From an uncultured Paracoccaceae bacterium (GTDB lineage: Bacteria > Pseudomonadota > Alphaproteobacteria > Rhodobacterales > Rhodobacteraceae): DNA of 64,000 bases. The notes under the pieces are model-generated. The model did no database searches, had not been told where the DNA came from, and saw nothing but the letters and a program-made list of their open reading frames with translations. Of this stretch, positions 17,583 to 30,360 are shown piece by piece. The stretch covers positions 868,001-932,000 of the forward strand of contig CANMYO010000001.1 in NCBI GenBank assembly GCA_947502145.1. The letters run 5' to 3'. How positions within the stretch are numbered: position 1 is the stretch's first letter; each line of letters opens with the position of its first letter. Position numbers and translations under genes: made by a program.

Positions 17583-18270
17583 CACCCCTCCCTTCAAACG
17601 CCATCGCGGTCGAGATGTAAAAGCCAGAGGTCACGCGCTCGATTTCACGCAACTCACCGGCAACCCGTGCCGCAGCAAGCGCGGCTGCGACACCGCCGGT
17701 GGTATGGGGCACCATTTGCGGAGAACGGTCAGCGCGGGGAAACAGTTTGCCCAAACGGAACATCGTCATCAACAGCGCCGTGCGCGGCGGCAGCGTGAAG
17801 ATGACCGATTGACGGACCCGCGGTGCCAATGCTCCCAACAGGCCCGCAATATCGCTTGCGTCATAATAGATCAGCGAATCCATCGCCACGACAATGTCAA
17901 AGGGGCCGCTCGTGGCTTCCAGCATATCCCCCGCGACAAAGATGATCCGGTCACGCAGGTCATCCGGGCAGCGATCCTCGGCGATGCCCACCAGCTTGGG
18001 CGAAATATCGACCGCAACAACCGCGGCGCCCCGCTTTGCCAGTTCCTGCGTCATCGCACCGGTGCCACAGCCAGCGTCCAGAATGCGCAAACCGGTCAGA
18101 TCGGCCGGCAATTGCGCCAATATCACGCCGCGCATCCGGTCGCGTCCGGCCCGCACCGTTGCACGCACACCGCTGACTGGCGCGTCAGAGGTCAGACGCT
18201 CCCAAACCTTGGTCGCGCTCTGGTCGAAATAGCTTTCAACCCGATCGCGTGTGGCGGTGTAGCTGGTCAT
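17572..18270 (-). CDS. bchM: Mg-protoporphyrin IX O-methyltransferase
   Basis: A 232-residue SAM-dependent methyltransferase that makes Mg-protoporphyrin monomethyl ester, the substrate of AcsF. The SAM motif LRILDAGCGTGAMTQELAKR is clear, and DRVESYFDQSATKVWERL is the family N terminus. The ATG at 18270, behind a GAAGGGGGG ribosome binding site, is preferred to the GTG at 18276. It is separated from bchL by 79 bases containing a palindrome and a direct repeat. Confidence 0.94.
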   Translation of the reverse strand: MTSYTATRDRVESYFDQSATKVWERLTSDAPVSGVRATVRAGRDRMRGVILAQLPADLTGLRILDAGCGTGAMTQELAKRGAAVVAVDISPKLVGIAEDRCPDDLRDRIIFVAGDMLEATSGPFDIVVAMDSLIYYDASDIAGLLGALAPRVRQSVIFTLPPRTALLMTMFRLGKLFPRADRSPQMVPHTTGGVAAALAAARVAGELREIERVTSGFYISTAMAFEGRGDAV

Positions 18271-18286
18271 CCGCACCCCCCTTCAA

Positions 18287-18305
18287 TCGTTAACAATGTT
18301 AACGA
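18287..18305. repeat. Palindrome TCGTTAAC-AAT-GTTAACGA ahead of bchM
   Basis: An eight-base perfect inverted repeat with a three-base spacer lies 17 bases before the bchM start. AT-rich arms around HpaI-like GTTAAC look more like a protein binding site than a terminator. No known regulator is assigned. Confidence 0.5.
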
Positions 18306-18317
18306 ACGCGTCTGCAT

Positions 18318-18349
18318 GGGTTGTGCATGGGATGTTGCCGGGTTGTGCA

Positions 18350-18350
<1 letters not shown>
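18318..18350. repeat. 11-base direct repeat GGGTTGTGCAT between bchL and bchM
   Basis: Two identical copies (18318-18328 and 18340-18350) lie 22 bases apart, directly after the bchL stop codon and before the palindrome. Function unknown. Confidence 0.5.
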
Positions 18351-19258
<908 letters not shown>

Positions 19259-19337
19259 TCACATTCAACAGGGATGCCGCCATCACGGGATGGTGGGCGG
19301 GGCGATGTTCCGCAGGGACGAGCGACGATCAACATCC

Positions 19338-22300
19338 TCATTCGGCGGCCACTCCTTCCATTTGATCTTCCAAATTGTCTGCCGCGTCCTGCAACGCAGC
19401 GAGCGTTGCATCGTCCGGGGCCCAATAGTCGCGATCGCTGGCTTCCAGCAGGCGGTTTGCCATCCGGGCAGACGCCACCGGATTCAGATCCGCCAGCCGC
19501 TGCCGCATCGCGTCATCCAACACAAATGTCTCGCTAAGCCGTTGATAAACCCAGGGTTCTACTTCCCCCGTCGTGGCCGACCACCCCAGCGTATTGGTGA
19601 TATGCGCCTCAATCTGGCGCACCCCCTCATGGCCATGCCGCAGCAGCCCCTCATAAAACTTTGGATTCAAAGACCGCGCCCGCGTCTCCAACGCGACCTG
19701 ATCCTGCAACGTGCGCACCTTCGCCCCGCCGCAGGTCTGATCACCGATATAGACCGGGGCCGCCTCACCCTTGGCCCGCTTCACCGCACGCGATATGCCG
19801 CCAAGCGTGTCAAAGTAATGATCCACCGTGGTCACACCAAGTTCGACGGATTCCAGGTTCTGATAGGCCAGATCCACATCCTTCAGAGCCTTTTGCAGCA
19901 ATGCGGGGTTTTGTGCGGCTTTCCCATCAACGCCGTAGGCAAATGACTTGCGCGCCTCATAGGCGTCGGCCAGCTCGTCCTCATCGCCAAAGGCAGAGCT
20001 GTCGATCAGCTGGTTGACGTTCGCGCCATAGGCCCCTTCGGCATTGGAAAAGACCCGGAGGGCTGCCGTTTCAAGATCGCAGCCCATGTCCTTTGCATAG
20101 GCGAGAGAGTGGTCGCGGATGTAATTCAATTCAGGCGGCTCGTCCGCTTGGGCGCATTTATACGCCGCCTCTGCCAGCATCCGGGTTTGGATCGGCAGCA
20201 AGTCTCTGAAAATGCCCGATAAAGTCATCACGACATCTATCCGGGGACGCCCCAATTCCTTAAGCGGGACAAGGTCTGCACCTGACAGCCGCCCGTATCC
20301 GTCAAACCGCGGGGTTGCGCCCATGAGCGCCAGCGCCTGACCGATAGGACCACCGTCGGTCTTGATGTTGTCCGACCCCCAGAGCACCAGCGCGACAGTG
20401 CGGGGAATCTTGTCGTGCGTTTGCAGCAGCAGGTCCGCTTGCCGGGCCCCCTCGGCCAACGCAAATACGGTGGGCATGCGGAAAGGGTCAAAGGCGTGAA
20501 TGTTGCGCCCTGTTGGAATGATCTCGGGTGAACGGATCACATCGCCACCGGGCACCGGGGCGATGTAGCGGCCGGAAAGCGCGCGCATCAACGCGGGCAG
20601 CTCGTGGTCGTCAGCAAGCTGGGCCGCGGCCTTTTCTGCTGTTTCACCCGCAGGCATCAGGCGCCGCATATCAGCACGGGCTGCCGCCGACATCGGTTTG
20701 CCAACAATATGGAGCCCGTCAGGAATGAGCGCGCCTTCGGTTTCCTGCACCACCAGCCAAAGCCGATTCAGGTCGCGGGCATTGAGATCAACGGCGTTGG
20801 ATTGATCGCGGATCAGCTGTTCGAGGTCTCCTCTCGCGGGATCATCGACGGACATATTGCGCCAACGGATCAGGCTGTCCTTGAGGTCGGTAAGACCTTT
20901 ATAAAGACCGGCCTGCGTGAGCGGCGGAGTCAGGTGGCTGACCGTGATGGCCCCTGCCCGACGTTTTGCCAATGTCGCCTCTGACGGATTGTTGGCGGCA
21001 TACAGGTAGATGTTGGGCAAGTTGCCCATCAGGCGGTCGGGCCAACATCCCGGACCGGCACCGGCCTGTTTACCGGGCATGAATTCCAATGCGCCATGCA
21101 TCCCAAAATGCAGAACCGCATCAACCTTGGCCGTATTGCGAAGCCACAGATAAAATTGCGCAAAGGCATGGGTCGGGGCAAAGCCCTTTTCGAATAGCAA
21201 CCGCATTGGGTCACCTTCGTAACCAAACGCGGGTTGCACACCGACGATCACATTGCCGAAACGCGCGCCCAGGACAAACACACCACGCCCGTCACTTTGA
21301 TGGCGGCCCGGTGCAGCCCCCCAGACCGATTCAACTTCATCAAGCCAGGGCGTATGTGCCACAATGTCATCAGCGGAGACATGCGCTAAAACGTTGGCTT
21401 CTTGTCCGTATTGCCTCGCGCTCCCGTTCAGTACCGCATGTCGCAATGCATCAATGCTATCGGGGAGTGCGACCTGATACCCTTCGGCAGCCAGCGTCCT
21501 GAGTGTATTGTACAGCGATTCAAAAACACTGAGATAGGCGGCCGTTCCCACCGCGCCGGCATTTGGCGGAAAGCCATACAGGACCACCGCGACCGTCTTG
21601 TCCGCATTTTGGGCCCGGCGCAGCAGGGCCAGGCGAAGGGTTCTGTCGACCAACGCGTCAACCCGTTCAGGACAGGGGGCCATCGCCTTGATCTGGCCGC
21701 CAGCGGCACAGCCACGCCGACACCCGCTGCAGCCAGCCTCACCATGACGTCCCGCAAACACCGTCGGATTCGTTGCACCGTCGATTTCGGGCAGCGCAAC
21801 AAGTATTGTCGTTTCCACCGGGCCAAGGCCCTGCGCATTATGCGCCCACTGATCAAGCGTTTGAAATTCCAGCGGCTGGGCCGCGATATAGGGCACATCC
21901 AACGACTTGAGCAGCGCAACCGCTGCATCGCTGTCGTTATAGGCCGGTCCGCCAACCAGCGAAAACCCGGTCAAAGACACCATCGCATCAATGTTTCCGG
22001 CAAAATAACTTTCGATTGCGGGCGTGCCATCCAAACCGCCAGCAAAAGCGGGAATAACGCGGACGCCCTTGCTCTCAAACGCGCGGATGACCGCATCGTA
22101 GTGCGCCGTGTCCGAGGCGAGGATATAGGAGCGCAGCATCAAAACGCCCACCGTCGCAGCTGGTGCGTCGGCGATGGGCAGTTCATTGATGTCCGAGGCA
22201 ATATGGTGGTTTGGCAAATCCGGGTGATATAGTCCAACGTCGGGGTATGACACGGGCAGCTCTGCCGTGATTTCCTCCCAATCAGGACGATCTGCATAGC

Positions 22301-22869
22301 GCCCGATCAGAAAGCGTACCATGCTTTCGATATTGTCATCGGAGCCGCCCAGCCAATACTGCATACAAAGGAACCATGCACGTAGATCCTGCGCCTTTCC
22401 GGGGATCAGCCGTAATATTTTTGGCAACCGGCGCAGCATCTTCATCTGTTTGGCACCGGACTTTGCTGAGGGCTTGGCCGTACCACGCAGTTTTTTCATC
22501 AGTGCCATTGCGCCGCTGGCGGGCTTTGACATATCCAGATCGCCCATGCGCGTCAGCTTGACGATCTGACTGTCGGCGATCACGCCGACCATGGCATCAC
22601 AATGGTCACGCCGTGCAACAAGGTCAGGCAGGATTGCTGCGATATGCTCTTCCAGAAAAAGAATATTGGCGATGACGATGTCGGCGCTGGCCACGGCCGC
22701 CTGTGCCGTCGCAAGTGCTGCGGGCGTTTCTGACCATTCTGCGGCGGCGTGCACGCTCAGCTCCAGCCCAGGGTAGTCTGCCGTCAGCCGGGGCAGGATC
22801 CGCATTGCGGGACCCGCAACATGGCGATCAAGCGTCACAATGACGACGCGATAGGGTTTATGGATCACC

Positions 22870-22880
<11 letters not shown>
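19338..22880 (-). CDS. bchH: Magnesium chelatase subunit H
   Basis: A 1180-residue CobN/BchH-type catalytic subunit that binds protoporphyrin IX and receives Mg2+. Landmarks are [20 protein letters not shown] at the N terminus, the cysteine cluster [31 protein letters not shown] and [20 protein letters not shown]. The frame is open for 45 further codons inside bchB, but the ATG at 22880 has AAGG at six bases and matches the family start. It overlaps bchB by 11 bases. A 91-base gap separates it from bchL. Confidence 0.96.
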
Positions 22881-26172
<3,292 letters not shown>

Positions 26173-26173
<1 letters not shown>

Positions 26174-26190
26174 GTCAATCCTTCCTGACA
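26173..26190. promoter_or_regulatory. PpsR/CrtJ binding site over the bchF translation start
   Basis: TGTCAATCCTTCCTGACA matches TGT-N12-ACA and also the longer TGTCA/TGACA arms. It covers the bchF ribosome binding site and the first base of the start codon. The location downstream of the presumed transcription start is unusual but suits a roadblock or cooperative second site. Confidence 0.65.
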
Positions 26191-26202
26191 GAGTATGGAT
26201 CA

Positions 26203-26232
26203 AGACTAGGTGTCAATTGGCTGATATGTCAA
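26203..26232 (-). promoter_or_regulatory. Candidate bchF superoperon promoter
   Basis: On the minus strand TTGACA (26232-26227) and TAGTCT (26208-26203) are 18 bases apart. The -35 lies in the PpsR box at 26227-26244, the usual arrangement for PpsR repression. The -10 match is weak. A second TTGACA lies at 26216-26211. Confidence 0.45.
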
Positions 26233-26244
26233 CTATATGTTACA
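26227..26244. promoter_or_regulatory. PpsR/CrtJ binding site (bchF promoter)
   Basis: TGTCAACTATATGTTACA matches TGT-N12-ACA exactly. It begins 54 bases from the box at 26173 and covers the candidate -35 of the leftward bchF operon. Confidence 0.8.
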
Positions 26245-26347
26245 TTCTGATGATCAACCGCGAAAACCCAAAGTTGCGGCCAGAGTTACAAATTGTGCTT
26301 TAATTTCAGTATCTAATGCCACATCCAGCAACCCGGTCTTGGTGATG

Positions 26348-26365
26348 TGTCAATTTTCTTTGACA
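26348..26365. promoter_or_regulatory. PpsR/CrtJ binding site (ppaA promoter)
   Basis: TGTCAATTTTCTTTGACA matches TGT-N12-ACA with full TGTCA/TGACA arms. Its right arm contains a rightward TTGACA (26360-26365), and a weak -10-like TAACAA follows at 26382-26387. The ppaA start is at 26441. This suggests that PpsR represses its own operon. Confidence 0.78.
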
Positions 26366-26440
26366 ATAATGATAGCAAACCTAACAATAGGGTCGTCCAG
26401 ACCTGACAGCCCTGTCGGTCACCAGCGCGGGGAATGCGGA

Positions 26441-27208
26441 ATGCCCGATGACTGCAGATATGAAGCAACAGCGCAGATTGACCTTGGCGATCGACTGATT
26501 GTTGCAGATCAGCCCCTCGCGCCGGGGTTTGAGGTTTCGCCAAGCCACATCAGCCGTTTGAAATCCGCCGCACTCAACCCCGATCGCGATGCTGGGCTAC
26601 GGGCGCTGTCTGCGCTGCGCGAGAATGGGATCCGGGATGAGGATATCGCAGATCACTATATTCCCGCGGTCGCGCGTGACATGGGTGAGGCATGGTGCAG
26701 CGACAACATGAGCTTTGCTGCTGTCACCATTGGCGCATCGCGTCTGCAGTCTTGGCTGCGCGAGCTGGGCCCCGAATGGACTGGCGACACCAACTCAACG
26801 CCTGATGCGCCTATGGTGATCCTGGTGGTGGCAGACCACATCCACCACACGCTGGGTGCGATGGTGCTTGCCGGGCAGCTCAGGCGCCGTGGCATTTCTG
26901 TACGCCTCATGCTGAACACGCGACCAAAGGAAATTACCCAAAGATTGTGCAACACGTCTTGCGATGCGCTATTCATTTCTGCCAGCCAAGGAGAGACTCT
27001 TGAAAGCCTGCGCAAAATCGTGGACTCTGTGCGACATAGTGCCGCTGCCGGCCTTCCGGTGGTTATCGGCGGCACGATCCTGACGGATGAACCTGCCATT
27101 CTGGCCCTGACGGGGGCCAATTTTGCGACCAATGACCCTGACGAGGCCCTCGCGCTTTGCGGACTAGTGGAAAAACCTAAAATCAGGCCACGGCCAAAGC
27201 GAGGATGA
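26441..27208 (+). CDS. ppaA: PpaA/AerR, cobalamin-binding antirepressor of PpsR
   Basis: A 255-residue regulator with a C-terminal vitamin B12-binding fold. VADHIHHTLGAMVLAGQLRR (about residues 131-150) carries the candidate cobalamin-ligand histidines, and LPVVIGGTILTDE closes the domain. AerR/PpaA binds B12 in a light-dependent way and modulates CrtJ/PpsR. The frame is open back to 26237, but the ATG at 26441 has GGGGAA six bases upstream and lies behind the likely promoter. An upstream start cannot be excluded, since long and short AerR forms are known. It overlaps ppsR by four bases. Confidence 0.9.
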   Translation: MPDDCRYEATAQIDLGDRLIVADQPLAPGFEVSPSHISRLKSAALNPDRDAGLRALSALRENGIRDEDIADHYIPAVARDMGEAWCSDNMSFAAVTIGASRLQSWLRELGPEWTGDTNSTPDAPMVILVVADHIHHTLGAMVLAGQLRRRGISVRLMLNTRPKEITQRLCNTSCDALFISASQGETLESLRKIVDSVRHSAAAGLPVVIGGTILTDEPAILALTGANFATNDPDEALALCGLVEKPKIRPRPKRG

Positions 27209-28662
27209 TGAATGAAGAGCCAGATGCATCAGCAAAGAATACGCCGATGACAACAGGTGGCACAAAGTACTGGAATTCCGGTGCGATCCCACTGATTGCG
27301 CCCGATATTCTGGGGAACATTATCACCGAAATCGCAGACATCGGAATCGCAATTGACGCCACTGGGGTTGTGCTGTCGGTTTTGGTAAATCCGAACTATG
27401 ATGCGTTTGACAAGCTCGACAGCCTCGAAAGCAAGGACATCCGCACGGCCCTGACCGTCGAAAGCGTTTCGAAATTTGACGAGCGCCTAGCGACATTTCT
27501 GGACAACCCCGCAAATGCCCGCCCAATTGAGCTGAACCATGCGAACACCGTCACGCGCTGGGAATTTCCGGTGCGTTACAGCTTTCACACCATCGGGCCA
27601 GATGACACAATTTTGATGCTTGGCCGCGACTTACGCCCGATCGCAGACATGCAGCAACAGCTGGTCAAGGCGCAAATGTCGCTGGAACGCGACTATGAGG
27701 CCCAGCGCGAATTCGAAACCCGCTTCCGCGTTTTGATGGAAAACACATCAGATGCGATTGTGCTGGTCGCGATGCAGTCAGGCAAGGTCACGGACAGCAA
27801 CAGCCGGGCCGCTGCCCTGCTGGGACGGTCACGCGACATGCTGATTGGGTCGAACTTTTCCGATGCCTTCGAAAAACGCAAACGCGGCGATCTGCTGGAC
27901 AGGCTGTCAGCCCATGCCCTGGAGGACACCGACGCGGATTTCCCGGCACTGGTTCAGCACACATCCGGCCCGGTCAATCTTCATCCGACAGCCTTTCGGG
28001 TTGCCGGCGAACGTCTGATATTGTGCCGCATCACGCCGGTTGAACCGGGTGAGTCAGGGCATGACCAGCTGGGCGAAAATCTGAAGGGCCTGTATCAACG
28101 TGGCCCCGATGCCATCGTCTTTACCAATGTCGAAGGTGTTGTGCTGTCAGCCAATGATGGTTTTTTGCACCTTTTGGGCAGTGTTCATGAGGCTGGCGTC
28201 AAAGGGACAAGTCTTGCGGACTTTTTGCAGCGCGGCTCTGTTGACCTGAAGGTCATGACAGAAAACGCAAGCCGCGCCGGCAAGATGCGCATGTATGAAA
28301 CCAAGATCGCGGGCGCATACGGAAGCCCGCGCAGTGTGGCTGCAGCAGTCACTGCGTTTCAGGCAGGATCCGAAACCGTGTTTGCATTCGTGATGCGCGA
28401 AGCAGCGCAAAGTGAACCGATGCAGATAGGCGATCCGGCAGGCGACGGTATGCAATCCGTGATGGAGCTTGTTGGCAGTGCAACGCTCAAGGATATTGTG
28501 GCCGAGACAACCAACGTTGTTGAGAAGATGTGCATCGAAACCGCAATTGAATTGACGATGAACAATCGCGTGGCCGCCGCGGAAATGTTGGGCCTGTCCC
28601 GCCAGTCCCTTTACGTGAAACTGCGCAAGTTTGGCATACTGAGCCGCGACACCGATTCCTAG
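27205..28662 (+). CDS. ppsR: PpsR/CrtJ, redox-responsive repressor of photosynthesis genes
   Basis: A 485-residue repressor with an N-terminal region, a glutamine-rich linker (ADMQQQLVKAQMSLERDYE), two PAS domains and a Fis-type helix-turn-helix (RVAAAEMLGLSRQSLYVKLR, residues 455-474). The two redox cysteines known from Rhodobacter have equivalents: C274 in LILCRITP and C443 in VEKMCIETAIELT inside the DNA-binding domain. It represses bch, crt and puc-type genes through TGT-N12-ACA, five perfect copies of which lie in this window. The start overlaps the ppaA stop. The alternative ATG at 27208 changes only one residue. Confidence 0.97.
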   Translation: MMNEEPDASAKNTPMTTGGTKYWNSGAIPLIAPDILGNIITEIADIGIAIDATGVVLSVLVNPNYDAFDKLDSLESKDIRTALTVESVSKFDERLATFLDNPANARPIELNHANTVTRWEFPVRYSFHTIGPDDTILMLGRDLRPIADMQQQLVKAQMSLERDYEAQREFETRFRVLMENTSDAIVLVAMQSGKVTDSNSRAAALLGRSRDMLIGSNFSDAFEKRKRGDLLDRLSAHALEDTDADFPALVQHTSGPVNLHPTAFRVAGERLILCRITPVEPGESGHDQLGENLKGLYQRGPDAIVFTNVEGVVLSANDGFLHLLGSVHEAGVKGTSLADFLQRGSVDLKVMTENASRAGKMRMYETKIAGAYGSPRSVAAAVTAFQAGSETVFAFVMREAAQSEPMQIGDPAGDGMQSVMELVGSATLKDIVAETTNVVEKMCIETAIELTMNNRVAAAEMLGLSRQSLYVKLRKFGILSRDTDS

Positions 28663-28665
28663 ACC

Positions 28666-29121
28666 TTAGTGATCGTTGTGATCGGGATCGGCGGGGGTCT
28701 GAACGCGAAAGACGATATCAAGTCGACCAGCGTTTTCAAACACCATGACGGCCGGAAATTCATCGCCCTCTTCCAGCACGATGTCTTTCAGCCCCATGAA
28801 CATCACGTGTTTGCCGCCAGGGACAAATTCCACCGTTTCTCCGGGCGCAATGTCCACAGACATCAGATGTTCCATCTTCATGACGTCGCCATCCTTGATT
28901 GACTCATGCAACATCACGCGCGGGAAATCCGCCTCGATCGCAAGCAGCTTTTCAGGGGCGTCGCCGGTATTGGTGATCGTCAGATAGCCTGCGCTTGTGG
29001 GCGCGATAGAAGTGGCAGTCCGCGCGACAGGATCTGCAACGGTCAGATCCGCTATCGCGTAGTCCTGCGCAGCAACTGGTGAGGCAAGAACGCTCAACAA
29101 GACAATTAATGATCGAAACAT
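28666..29121 (-). CDS. PCu(A)C-type periplasmic copper chaperone
   Basis: A 151-residue exported protein (signal peptide to about residue 18, SPVAA). The Cu(I) motif H-x10-M-x21-H-x-M is complete at H72, M83, H105 and M107. Such proteins deliver copper to the CuA or CuB centres of terminal oxidases. A histidine/aspartate-rich tail (DPDHNDH) may add a metal site. It is convergent with ppsR with only three bases between the stop codons. Confidence 0.9.
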   Translation of the reverse strand: MFRSLIVLLSVLASPVAAQDYAIADLTVADPVARTATSIAPTSAGYLTITNTGDAPEKLLAIEADFPRVMLHESIKDGDVMKMEHLMSVDIAPGETVEFVPGGKHVMFMGLKDIVLEEGDEFPAVMVFENAGRLDIVFRVQTPADPDHNDH

Positions 29122-29297
29122 GCGAACCTCGTTCTATTTGATTGTTGGTGATGATCTACGCCCGCGACAAAAGACCCGCCAGCCCAAATTGCCGCAATGC
29201 GGCATTTCTCGCCGAAGTTTGCAGGTGACACGGATCATTGCTCTGGCATAGTGCAACACTCCCCGGTGAACCGGGATCGACTTTCTGGGAGGATATC

Positions 29298-30308
29298 ATG
29301 CATACATTCAAAAAGGCCGCTGTTGCGGCCGCAGCCATGTCTGTCGCCATGTTCGGCAGCGCAAAAGCAGAAGAGGCCGACTACATTCTGGCCACCGCTT
29401 CAACGGGCGGAACATATTACCCCGTTGGCGTGGCGCTGGCGACTTTGGTCAAAGTCAAATTGCAACCCGGCGAGAGTATTGGCATGTCCGCCATCAGTTC
29501 TGCCGGATCGGGTGAAAATGTGCGCCTGCTGCGCGAAGGCGAAGCTCAGTTCGGAATCATGCAAGGCCTTTACGGCTTTTACGCAGCCTCTGGGACCGGC
29601 CCGCTAGAGGAAGCTGGACCACAGGAAAATCTGCGCTCTGTCACTATGCTTTGGCAAAACGTCGAGCATTTTATCGTCGCCTCTGATGCGGCAACCACCG
29701 GCACGGTTGAAGACCTCGTTGCGCTCAAGGGTGAGGCAATGGCCTTGGGCCGGCAAAACTCCGGGACGATTGGGTCGAACGCAACGATATTGTCCGGTTT
29801 TGGAATCGACATTGAATCTGACTACGAGCTTGTTTTTGGCGGTTACGGGCCATCTGCCGAAGCACTGCAAAACGGTCAGGTCAAAGGGATCGGTACACCC
29901 GCAGGTGTGCCAGTTGGCGCGGTCAGCCAACTGATGGCTGCGGCTGGTGACAGCGTGACATTGCTGAACTTCACAGAAGATCAGATGGCAATGGCCGATG
30001 GCGGCAAAGGGCTCTGGACACCCTATACAATCGCCGCGGGCACCTACCCGGGACAAGACGCAGATGTGCAGACAATAGCGCAGCCCAACTTCCTCGCGAC
30101 CAGCGCGGATGTGTCTGAAGAAAACGTCTATCTGATCACCAAGACGGTTTACGAAAATCTGCCATTCCTGCAGGCAATTCACCCGGCTACAAAGGCAATG
30201 GCGATCGAGCGCGCAATCGCAGGGCTTCCGCTGCCGCTGCATCCCGGCGCTGCGCGGTATTACAAAGAAGTTGGTGTCGACATTCCTGACCACCTGATGG
30301 CGGAATGA
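29298..30308 (+). CDS. TAXI-family TRAP transporter substrate-binding protein
   Basis: A 336-residue periplasmic protein with a signal peptide (cleavage near SAKAEE, residue 24) and the TAXI motif region ATASTGGTYYPVGVALATL. TAXI proteins capture an organic acid or amino acid for a TRAP permease; the substrate is not predictable here. GGGAGG seven bases before the ATG at 29298 fixes the start. It is followed by a perfect hairpin and then its permease. Confidence 0.93.
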   Translation: MHTFKKAAVAAAAMSVAMFGSAKAEEADYILATASTGGTYYPVGVALATLVKVKLQPGESIGMSAISSAGSGENVRLLREGEAQFGIMQGLYGFYAASGTGPLEEAGPQENLRSVTMLWQNVEHFIVASDAATTGTVEDLVALKGEAMALGRQNSGTIGSNATILSGFGIDIESDYELVFGGYGPSAEALQNGQVKGIGTPAGVPVGAVSQLMAAAGDSVTLLNFTEDQMAMADGGKGLWTPYTIAAGTYPGQDADVQTIAQPNFLATSADVSEENVYLITKTVYENLPFLQAIHPATKAMAIERAIAGLPLPLHPGAARYYKEVGVDIPDHLMAE

Positions 30309-30314
30309 TGAATG

Positions 30315-30339
30315 TGCCCCGGCCACAAAGGCCGGGGCA
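30315..30339 (+). promoter_or_regulatory. Intercistronic hairpin between binding protein and permease
   Basis: TGCCCCGGCC and GGCCGGGGCA form a perfect ten-base stem around ACAAA. No T-run follows, so it is more likely a 3'-end stabiliser or partial attenuator that keeps binding-protein mRNA above permease mRNA. Confidence 0.75.
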
Positions 30340-30360
30340 GACGACTTGCGAGGGGCCGCA

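Noticed and set aside
21402-22232. A 276-codon open frame opposite bchH
   Set aside because: bchH is unmistakable on the other strand, and the antisense product has no recognisable features.
26211-26228. TGTCAATTGGCTGATATG considered as a fourth PpsR box near bchF
   Set aside because: The right arm is ATG instead of ACA; it is at most a half-site.
29190-29204. TGCCGC-AAT-GCGGCA stem before the TAXI gene, considered as a terminator
   Set aside because: The stem is short with no T-run in either direction, and no upstream rightward transcript clearly ends there.
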